From an uncultured Streptococcus sp. (GTDB taxonomy: Bacteria; Bacillota; Bacilli; Lactobacillales; Streptococcaceae), in the NCBI GenBank assembly GCA_934229725.1, contig CAKQDX010000011.1, forward strand, positions 1 to 64,000: a stretch of DNA of 64,000 nt, written 5' to 3'. Below, one piece after another: positions 57,441 through 64,000 of this stretch. How positions within the stretch are numbered: position 1 is the first letter of the stretch; each line of letters starts with the position of its first letter. The translations under genes and the position numbers were made by a program. Below the pieces are notes generated by a model. The model made no database searches. It saw only the letters and a list, made by a program, of their open reading frames with translations, and was not told the origin of the DNA.

Positions 57441-57464
57441 GAAAGGACGGATTCATTACCAATT

Positions 57465-58121
57465 ATGATGTTACGAACACCCTTCGAAGAAGAATTAGCA
57501 AAACTCCACAATCAATTTTATGCCATGGGTACCGAAGTTGCTGCACAGCTCAAAAAAGCCGTACGTGCCTTCATCAGCCATGACCGTGAATTGGCTAAAG
57601 AAGTTATTGAAAACGATGAAATTGTCAATAACTACGAAACCAAACTTGAGAAAAAATCGCTTGAAATTATCGCCCTTCAGCAACCTGTATCAAGTGATTT
57701 ACGTACTGTTATCACTGCACTAAAAGCCTCTAGTGACGTCGAGCGTATGGGCGACCATGCCGTTGCCATCGCTAAGGCAACCATCCGTATTAAGGGTGAA
57801 AACCGAATGACTGATATTGAAGCTGAGATCAAAAAAATGGGAAAAGCAGTCCGCCATATGGTCGAAGAAGCTCTTGAAGTTTACTTGAATGCTGATGAAA
57901 AGCGTGCTTATGAAATCGCAGCTTCAGATGAAATCATTGACAACTTTTTCCGTGATATCCAATCCATGACGGTAGAAGGTGTCCGCAAAAATCCAGATGC
58001 AGCCTTCGCTGCCAAAGAATATTTCCAAGTACTCATGTATTTGGAACGCATTGGTGACTATGCCCGCAATTTATGCGAATGGGTCGTCTATCTCAAATCT
58101 GGTAAAATCATTGAACTGTAG
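57465..58121 (+). CDS. phoU: Phosphate signalling and uptake regulator PhoU
   Basis: The 218-residue all-helical protein has two PhoU repeats, each with the EVIENDEIVNNYE or IAASDEIIDNFFRDI-type metal-binding acidic patch and the SSDVERMGDHAVAIAK or LERIGDYARNLCEW motif. It links Pst to the phosphate response. Either of two adjacent ATGs is possible. It closes the pst operon. Confidence 0.95.
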   Translation: MMLRTPFEEELAKLHNQFYAMGTEVAAQLKKAVRAFISHDRELAKEVIENDEIVNNYETKLEKKSLEIIALQQPVSSDLRTVITALKASSDVERMGDHAVAIAKATIRIKGENRMTDIEAEIKKMGKAVRHMVEEALEVYLNADEKRAYEIAASDEIIDNFFRDIQSMTVEGVRKNPDAAFAAKEYFQVLMYLERIGDYARNLCEWVVYLKSGKIIEL

Positions 58122-58141
58122 GCAAAGCTTGCAATCTATGT

Positions 58142-58229
58142 TATAATGGGTCTGTATTGAATAAATTCAGGCTCTTTTCTTTTAAAGGAAAGTACCTAAT
58201 ATCGAAACATTTGTCAGTCTGTTTCGATA
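58142..58229 (+). promoter_or_regulatory. pepN promoter and palindrome in its leader
   Basis: TAGGCA, 17 bases, and TATAAT (58142-58147) form a promoter with a leader of roughly 100 bases. Within it TATCGAAACA (58200-58209) and TGTTTCGATA (58220-58229) form a perfect 10-bp inverted repeat around a ten-base spacer, 28 bases before the ATG. It could be an operator or an RNA hairpin near the ribosome site. Confidence 0.55.
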
Positions 58230-58256
58230 CAAAAAGTTAGTTAGGAGTATATACGT

Positions 58257-60797
58257 ATGACAGCATCTGTTGCTCGTTTTATCGAAAGTTTCATCCCTGA
58301 AAATTATAATCTTTTCTTGGATATTAATCGTTCTGAAAAGACCTTTTCAGGGAATGTTGCCATTACAGGTGAAGCCCTTGATAACCATATCTCCCTTCAC
58401 CAAAAAGACCTTACCATCCATTCTGTTCTCTTGGATAATGAATCCCTAAATTTCCAAATGGATGATGCCAATGAGGCTTTCCATATTGAACTTCCAGAGA
58501 CTGGAGTTTTGACGCTTGTCATTGAATTTTCTGGTCGTATTACAGACAATATGACTGGAATCTACCCATCATATTACACCCACAATGGTGAGAAGAAAGA
58601 AATCATTTCAACACAGTTTGAATCTCATTTTGCGCGTGAAGCCTTCCCATCTATTGATGAACCAGAGGCTAAAGCGACCTTTGATTTCTCCTTGAAATTT
58701 GACGCTGAAGAAGGCGATATTGCCTTGTCAAATATGCCTGAAATCAATAGTCATCTCCGTGAAGAAACTGGCGTTTGGACCTTTGAGACAACACCTCGTA
58801 TGTCAACTTATCTCCTAGCCTTTGGTTTTGGAGCTCTCCAAGGTAAAACTGCTAAAACTCAAAACGGTACAGAAGTCGGTGTCTTCGCTACGGTTGCACA
58901 AGCAGCAAACAGCGTTGACTTTGCGCTTGATATTGCCGTTCGTGTCATTGATTTCTACGAAGATTATTTCCAAGTCAAGTATCCTATTCCATTGTCTTAC
59001 CACCTTGCTCTTCCTGATTTCTCAGCAGGAGCTATGGAAAACTGGGGACTTGTTACCTACCGTGAAGTTTACCTTCTTGTAGATGAAAATAGCTCTGCTG
59101 TAAGCCGTCAACAGGTAGCCCTTGTTGTTGCCCACGAATTGGCTCACCAATGGTTCGGTAACCTTGTAACGATGAAATGGTGGGATGATCTCTGGCTTAA
59201 CGAAAGTTTTGCCAACATGATGGAATATGTTTCAGTAGATGCTATTGAGCCAAGTTGGAACATCTTTGAAGATTTCCAAACAACTGGTGTACCGCACGCA
59301 CTCCAACGTGATGCTACAGATGGTGTTCAGTCTGTCCATATGGAAGTCAATCATCCTGATGAGATTAACACCCTCTTTGACAGTGCCATCGTTTATGCCA
59401 AAGGTAGCCGACTCATGCACATGTTGCGCCGTTGGTTAGGTGATGAAGCCTTTGCCAAAGGACTTAAAGCCTATTTTGAAAAGCACCAATATAATAACAC
59501 TGTTGGACGTGATCTTTGGAATGCCCTCTCAGATGCCTCAGGCAAAGATGTCTCTAGCTTTATGGATACTTGGTTGGAACAACCAGGTTACCCAGTGGTT
59601 AATGCAGAGGTTGTTGATGACACGCTTATTCTTAGTCAAAAACAGTTCTTCATTGGTGAACACGAAGATAAAGGTCGACTTTGGGAAATCCCGTTGAACT
59701 CAAATTGGAAGGGTCTACCAGATACACTTTCAGAAGGACGAATTGAAATTCCAAATTATAGTCAACTTGCAGCCCAAAATGAGGGAGCTCTTCGTCTCAA
59801 CACAGCAAATACAGCTCACTACATCACAGAATACCAAGGAAAACTCTTGGACAGTATCCTTGATGAATTTGCAACCCTCGATACTGTAAGTAAACTTCAA
59901 ATCTTGCAAGAGCGTCGTCTCCTAGCTGAAAGTGGACGTATTTCTTACGCAAGCCTAATCACCTTGCTTGATTTGGTTGAAAAAGAAGAAAGCTTCTTGA
60001 TTGCTCAAGCTAAATCACAAATTCTTAGCGGTTTGAAGCGCTTTATTGATGAAGATACAGAAGCAGAAGTGCATTTTAACGCCTTGGTACGTCGCCAATA
60101 CCAAAATGACTTTGAGCGTCTTGGTTTTGAAGCCAAAGAAGGCGAGTCAGATGAAGACGAGATGGTACGTCAGACAATGCTTGGCTATTTGATTCAGGCA
60201 GACTATCAACCAGCTGTTTTAGCAGCAGCAAGTGTTTTCCAAGCTCATAAAGAAAACTTTGAAAGCATTCCAGCAAGTGTCCGAGGTCTTGTCCTTATTA
60301 ACCAAATGAAACAAGAAAACAGCCTTGAGCTTGTTGAAGAATATGTGAATGCTTACGTTGCAACCAACGATAGTAACTTCCGTCGTCAATTGACTCAAGC
60401 AGTCGCTTACCTTAAAAATCAAGAAGGTCTTGACTACGTTTTAGGCCATCTGAAGGATAAAAATGTTGTTAAACCACAAGATTTGTACCTTTGGTACCTA
60501 AGCTTCCTTAATAAATCTTATGCTCAAGAAACCATTTGGAACTGGGCTAAAGAGAATTGGGAATGGATTAAGGCTGCCCTTGGTGGAGATATGAGCTTTG
60601 ATACCTTTGTTAATATCCCAGCATCTGTCTTCAAAACCCAAGAACGTCTTGATCAGTATATTGCCTTCTTTGAGCCACAAACAAGCGATAAAGGCTTAGA
60701 ACGTAATATCTTAATGGGTATTAAAACAATCGCCGCACGTGTAGATTTGATTGATAAAGAAAAAGCAGCTGTTGAATCAACACTTAAAGATTATTAG
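58257..60797 (+). CDS. pepN: Aminopeptidase N (lysyl aminopeptidase, M1 family)
   Basis: The 846-residue zinc metallopeptidase removes N-terminal residues from peptides; PepN is the main general aminopeptidase of lactic streptococci. GAMENWG lies near 258 and the zinc site is VVAHELAHQWFGN, with the third ligand in NESFA (about 289-314). A C-terminal helical ERAP-like domain follows. AGGAG precedes the ATG. It is monocistronic. Confidence 0.95.
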   Translation: MTASVARFIESFIPENYNLFLDINRSEKTFSGNVAITGEALDNHISLHQKDLTIHSVLLDNESLNFQMDDANEAFHIELPETGVLTLVIEFSGRITDNMTGIYPSYYTHNGEKKEIISTQFESHFAREAFPSIDEPEAKATFDFSLKFDAEEGDIALSNMPEINSHLREETGVWTFETTPRMSTYLLAFGFGALQGKTAKTQNGTEVGVFATVAQAANSVDFALDIAVRVIDFYEDYFQVKYPIPLSYHLALPDFSAGAMENWGLVTYREVYLLVDENSSAVSRQQVALVVAHELAHQWFGNLVTMKWWDDLWLNESFANMMEYVSVDAIEPSWNIFEDFQTTGVPHALQRDATDGVQSVHMEVNHPDEINTLFDSAIVYAKGSRLMHMLRRWLGDEAFAKGLKAYFEKHQYNNTVGRDLWNALSDASGKDVSSFMDTWLEQPGYPVVNAEVVDDTLILSQKQFFIGEHEDKGRLWEIPLNSNWKGLPDTLSEGRIEIPNYSQLAAQNEGALRLNTANTAHYITEYQGKLLDSILDEFATLDTVSKLQILQERRLLAESGRISYASLITLLDLVEKEESFLIAQAKSQILSGLKRFIDEDTEAEVHFNALVRRQYQNDFERLGFEAKEGESDEDEMVRQTMLGYLIQADYQPAVLAAASVFQAHKENFESIPASVRGLVLINQMKQENSLELVEEYVNAYVATNDSNFRRQLTQAVAYLKNQEGLDYVLGHLKDKNVVKPQDLYLWYLSFLNKSYAQETIWNWAKENWEWIKAALGGDMSFDTFVNIPASVFKTQERLDQYIAFFEPQTSDKGLERNILMGIKTIAARVDLIDKEKAAVESTLKDY

Positions 60798-60804
60798 TGA
60801 AAAC

Positions 60805-60836
60805 AAACAAGCTCTCCGTTTTGGAAAGCTTGTTTT
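60805..60836 (+). terminator. Terminator of pepN
   Basis: AAACAAGCT and AGCTTGTTT with an inner TCC/GGA pair, then T run. Confidence 0.85.
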
Positions 60837-60847
60837 TGTGTGAGTAA

Positions 60848-60938
60848 TTTTACATAAATTAAGTTACGTTATTCTAAACTGCTTTATTGCATAATTATAT
60901 TTATGTAAATTTCAAAACCATTCCGAGTTGGAATGGTT
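60848..60938. repeat. Palindromic intergenic repeat, copy B
   Basis: Arms at 60848-60868 (TTTACATAAATTAAGTTACG...) and 60889-60909 (GCATAATTATATTTATGTAA...) pair imperfectly. AACCATTCC/GGAATGGTT at 60916-60938 forms a neat hairpin. On the other strand the order is the same as in copy A at 37831-37968. The last hairpin may also end xerS transcription. Confidence 0.6.
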
Positions 60939-60951
60939 AGTAGTAAACTTA

Positions 60952-62022
60952 TCAGAGATTGTCTAGAGCATTTTTTTGCTCATCATTAACAATATGCGTA
61001 TATAGATCGGTGACCTGGGTAGAAGCATGGCCAAGTTGGTGACTAACCAAGACTTGAGACTTGGTAGCATCATAAAGACGTGTAGCCAAGGTGTGTCGTA
61101 ATTTGTGGGGAGTCACACGTATCTTGAAGACTTGAGAATATTTAGCAACCATTTTTTCGATACTTGAAGCATCAATACGGTTAGGCACCCCTCGATATTC
61201 CGTTAAAAATAGGGCAAGGTCTTGCTTCTCAGCCTTATAGCGTTTATCACGTATACTAAGATAAGTCTCAAGATAGGGTTTTGCAAAGCTCGCTACATTA
61301 ACTGAGTCCCGTTTGCCACCTTTTCGAGTGACATCAATGACCATCATCTTTAGATTGATGTCTTTAAGGTCCAGATTAACAGCCTCAGAGAGTCGAACAC
61401 CCGAAGCCAGCAGCAAGGCTATGATCGCTAAATCACGTTCCTTATTCTTATAAAACGACGATTTTGCACGATTTGAGAGCTTGACTTCGTATTCGTTTTC
61501 TACATAATCAAGGAATTCCATGGTCTCATCGCCTAGAAAGAGTTTTTGTTTGATATTCTCAGCTCGAGCAGCTAAAGTTTCTTTCTTTTTCTTAGTGGAA
61601 ACTTTTTTCATAACGTTACGATAGAAATAAGGCTCACCGTCAGGACCCTCGACCTCCTCGGTTAAATACTTATAAAGACTAGAAAGCGCTGAAAGTGTAC
61701 GATTAATGGTCGTTTGAGAGACACCCTGTTTCTTGGAATAGGTATTCAAAGATGGACGTTCACGTAGATAAAGGACAAAGGATTCCATATCTTTTTTGGT
61801 AAGATTTTCCAAGGTTTTGATGTCAATTGAGGCAATATCATCAGCATCTGAAATACCAGAGTCAATCAACCAGTCAAAAAAGCGTTTATATTCCTTGAGA
61901 TATTCATATAAGGTTGTAAAAGAATACGGTACCGATAGTTTCGACTGGTAATATTCCAAGACGAACCAAGGCATTAGAGTTTTGTATTCTTCAATTTTTT
62001 CCAGTAAAAGTTCACGTTTCAT
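60952..62022 (-). CDS. xerS: Tyrosine recombinase XerS
   Basis: The 356-residue recombinase resolves chromosome dimers at dif; streptococci and lactococci use this single enzyme instead of XerC/XerD. The N-terminal core-binding domain runs to about 150, then comes the catalytic part: Arg in [12 protein letters not shown], a Lys in [25 protein letters not shown] and the nucleophile Tyr in TDLYTHI. The length (356) is typical of XerS and longer than XerC/D (about 300). Its dif site lies 53 bases upstream. Confidence 0.95.
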   Translation of the reverse strand: MKRELLLEKIEEYKTLMPWFVLEYYQSKLSVPYSFTTLYEYLKEYKRFFDWLIDSGISDADDIASIDIKTLENLTKKDMESFVLYLRERPSLNTYSKKQGVSQTTINRTLSALSSLYKYLTEEVEGPDGEPYFYRNVMKKVSTKKKKETLAARAENIKQKLFLGDETMEFLDYVENEYEVKLSNRAKSSFYKNKERDLAIIALLLASGVRLSEAVNLDLKDINLKMMVIDVTRKGGKRDSVNVASFAKPYLETYLSIRDKRYKAEKQDLALFLTEYRGVPNRIDASSIEKMVAKYSQVFKIRVTPHKLRHTLATRLYDATKSQVLVSHQLGHASTQVTDLYTHIVNDEQKNALDNL

Positions 62023-62074
62023 TGGTTTATTTCTCCATAATTACTTAATAGAAGTATATCACACCCTTATCTTT

Positions 62075-62106
62075 CTTTCAAGAAAATTACAGTTTTTCGG
62101 AAAGAT
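62075..62106 (-). other. dif: dif site for XerS (difSL type)
   Basis: The site lies just upstream of xerS. On the minus strand it reads ATCTTTCCGAAAAACTGTAA followed by TTTTCTTGAAAG, with two unequal arms around a short centre, and matches my memory of the streptococcal/lactococcal dif. Position next to xerS is also as expected. It marks the chromosome terminus. Confidence 0.85.
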
Positions 62107-62201
62107 GTTATAAGGTGTTTTTTACTTAGAGGTTTTTATAGATTTACCGGCCAGCCTATCCAGCCTATATAGAGACTCACTTAGTCAATCATAAAAGAAA
62201 A

Positions 62202-62230
62202 AACAACCTGGAGTTTTCCAGATTGTTTCA
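62202..62230 (-). terminator. Terminator of lplA
   Basis: On the minus strand, AACAATCTGG and CCAGGTTGTT close a six-base loop, then T6. Confidence 0.8.
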
Positions 62231-62238
62231 AACAATAA

Positions 62239-63228
62239 TTAAGCAACGATAGCTTTTGCAACCTCCTCGGTTGTCATACGTGAGAAATAATGTGTTGTAT
62301 CAATAGTTTCAAGTTTAGCCAAGACATCGTCGTACTCGTAAGGTATTCCGACCAACAAGTCTTCAATATCTGATACATCTCCGATACCAAAGAAATCTCC
62401 GTAAATCTTAACAGATTTAATGATTGAATTTTCAACATTGGCATAGGTTGAAATCTTACCAGCTGGATAACGAACGTTACGTTCTACTGTGTATTCTGGT
62501 GATTGACCGTATGTCCAGTCCCAGGTATTGAATTGTTGCTCATAAGACTCTTGAATCTTAGACAATTCGTCTTCAGAAAGGACGTATTCGGTCATTTCTG
62601 GGTAGAATTCTTTCATTTTTTCCAAGATTTTATCTGAGAATTCGTTTACGGTAATCTTTTCTGGCAATTCGTCTACAATGTTTGTCACACGGGCACGTAC
62701 AGACTTAACGCCTTTAGATTCAATCTTGTCTTTGCTGACTTTGAGAGCTTGGCCAAGAACGGACATATCAACGTCAAAGAGCAAGCAACCATGGTGCATC
62801 ATTCGACCTTTATAGTATGCTTGAGCATTTCCACAGAACTTTTTACCATCAATTTCAAGGTCATTACGGCCAGTAAATTCAGCCTTAACACCCAAATCAG
62901 CAAGTGTAGCGATTACCGGTTGAGAGAAAGTCTTAAAGTCAAAAGCACCTTCATCTGCCTTATTAGAGATGATGGTATAATTAAGGTTGTTCAAATCGTG
63001 ATAAACAGCGCCACCACCAGATAAACGACGAACGACCTTAATATCATGAGCATCTGTATATTCTTTGTTAATCTCTTGAATGGTATTTTGGTGTTTCCCA
63101 ACAATGATAGCTGGACGGTTAATCCAGAGAATGAACAATTCATCTTCATTTACCAATTCACGAAAGGCATAGGCTTCCAAAGCAATATTATAGGCAGGAT
63201 CATTTGATGTGTTTACGATGTATTTCAT
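62239..63228 (-). CDS. lplA: Lipoate-protein ligase A
   Basis: The 329-residue ligase attaches lipoate to E2 and GcvH proteins. RRLSGGGAVYHDLNNLNYT (about 69-87) is the lipoyl-AMP site, and FCGNAQAYYKGRMMHHGCLLFD follows. The C-terminal accessory domain (about 250-329) is present. AGAGGAG precedes the ATG. It faces a divergent gene at the window end. Confidence 0.95.
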   Translation of the reverse strand: MKYIVNTSNDPAYNIALEAYAFRELVNEDELFILWINRPAIIVGKHQNTIQEINKEYTDAHDIKVVRRLSGGGAVYHDLNNLNYTIISNKADEGAFDFKTFSQPVIATLADLGVKAEFTGRNDLEIDGKKFCGNAQAYYKGRMMHHGCLLFDVDMSVLGQALKVSKDKIESKGVKSVRARVTNIVDELPEKITVNEFSDKILEKMKEFYPEMTEYVLSEDELSKIQESYEQQFNTWDWTYGQSPEYTVERNVRYPAGKISTYANVENSIIKSVKIYGDFFGIGDVSDIEDLLVGIPYEYDDVLAKLETIDTTHYFSRMTTEEVAKAIVA

Positions 63229-63315
63229 GAGGTCTCCTCTTGTAATGTGATACTTATATTATAATGGAAAACGGTGACAAAGTACACGAAGATGGCTTGG
63301 GAACACTTATTTTCA

Positions 63316-63324
63316 TGATATAAT
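63316..63324 (+). promoter_or_regulatory. Extended -10 promoter of the last gene
   Basis: TGATATAAT (TATAAT at 63319-63324) lies 22 bases before the start. Confidence 0.5.
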
Positions 63325-63346
63325 AGTAAAAACATGGGGGTTATGG

Positions 63347-64000
63347 ATGATAAAAAAATTACGCAGTTATTGTAAAAAACTGAAAATCATACTAGCGCTT
63401 CTTCTTATTGCTGGTATAGGTATTTTTCTTTTTAACAGTTACCAAAGAGCCTATAAGCCTTATCTCTATGATAAAGGTAATTACTATTACAAGGCTTATC
63501 ATTACAGCGTTAAAAAGATAAAGTCTCAAAAGAAGATTGTCAAAGATATAGAGATTGAAGTTCTACACTTTGGAAAAGACGATTTTCCTTATGATTTGTC
63601 TACCTATAAGATAGGCCAATATATCGATAAAGGAATTGATCCGCGAAGTCTTTTTTTGCATATCACTTTTACTGATAATACCAATATGACTTTACCATTT
63701 GGACAGGTGACCTCTACTGAAAACCATTATGAAGAATATCAAAACTATTTCGATCATAAAGTATTTGAAGTCGGTCCAGGCTTTGATAAGGAATGGTTTT
63801 CGAATGAAGAGAATTACAGACAAATAATTCAGCGTTTCCCTGGAATACATGATAAAACAATGGATACCAACTTCGAATTATATCTAAGGGATTTTCACTT
63901 TTTGATAGTTCCAGGCGATACCTTATATCAAACTGGTGCTGTCAAAGATGGTGTTAGAGAATACCAGTTTCAGTTGAAAAATCCTAAATCAGGAAAAATG
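63347..64000 (+). CDS. Membrane-anchored protein of unknown function, partial
   Basis: An open frame of at least 218 codons runs off the right end of the window. It starts MIKKLRSYCKKLKIILALLL, giving a basic N-terminus and one membrane helix (about 13-30), followed by a Tyr-rich soluble domain (about 35 on) with segments FGQVTSTENHYEEYQNYF and VGPGFDKEWFSNEENY. I do not recognise a family; a secreted/membrane-tethered role is likely. GGGGG stands six bases before the ATG at 63347; the ATG four bases earlier soon meets a stop. Confidence 0.7.
   Translation, partial: MIKKLRSYCKKLKIILALLLIAGIGIFLFNSYQRAYKPYLYDKGNYYYKAYHYSVKKIKSQKKIVKDIEIEVLHFGKDDFPYDLSTYKIGQYIDKGIDPRSLFLHITFTDNTNMTLPFGQVTSTENHYEEYQNYFDHKVFEVGPGFDKEWFSNEENYRQIIQRFPGIHDKTMDTNFELYLRDFHFLIVPGDTLYQTGAVKDGVREYQFQLKNPKSGKM

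Noticed and set aside
60952..62022. Phage or ICE integrase
   Set aside because: The recombinase has XerS length and a dif site beside it, and no other mobile genes follow.

Overview
The window is about 64 kb of a low-GC Gram-positive chromosome. It is most likely from a streptococcus, and the gene set fits the salivarius group (S. salivarius, S. vestibularis or S. thermophilus); this species-level guess is an inference. Supporting signs are a copY-cupA-copA copper operon with cop boxes, a pyruvate oxidase (SpxB), two PyrR-type pyr attenuators, an LPXTG surface nucleotidase, an Rgg regulator, an Spx regulator, and the single-recombinase XerS system with its dif site. I see no rRNA, tRNA, CRISPR array or intact prophage.

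Left part (1-17.5 kb): ferrochelatase, a zinc alcohol dehydrogenase, a decayed IS30-family element with both ends still visible, the copper operon, spxB with a cre-like site, a 187-bp MITE-like repeat, a nucleoside phosphorylase and a HAD phosphatase. These are followed by a large helicase with predicted membrane segments, an anchored siderophore-type binding protein, a MATE exporter whose promoter points to a leaderless mRNA, and a GT-C-like membrane protein behind a perfect 22-bp palindrome.

Middle (17.6-24.9 kb): this is the least understood part. An Rgg-type regulator is divergent from a five-gene, same-strand cluster of membrane and secreted proteins. Two of these proteins share a small N-terminal 'GRKP' module (three copies in total). 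Others carry DUF805, TcaA/YvbJ-like and DUF1002-like regions, and one is a 58-residue membrane peptide. I regard this as the best candidate for an undescribed system.

Right part (25-62 kb) is mostly core genome. It holds rqcH, a TraX-like gene, a DJ-1 family gene, pyrK-pyrDB and pyrF-pyrE (each unit with its own promoter and PyrR attenuator), an amidase, an amino-acid ABC importer lacking a local ATPase, the surface 5'-nucleotidase and mnmE. It continues with a glycine symporter under a singlet glycine riboswitch, pcrA, metY, tpx, an orphan half-HsdS and a DUF1858/DUF438-hemerythrin-PAS pair. Then come truB-ribF (truB probably leaderless), spxA-yktA-suhB, rsmF, the complete pstSCAB1B2-phoU phosphate operon, pepN, xerS and lplA. 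A dif-like site lies just upstream of xerS, so the window reaches the replication terminus. Two diverged copies of a palindromic repeat sit at the 3' ends of mnmE and xerS.
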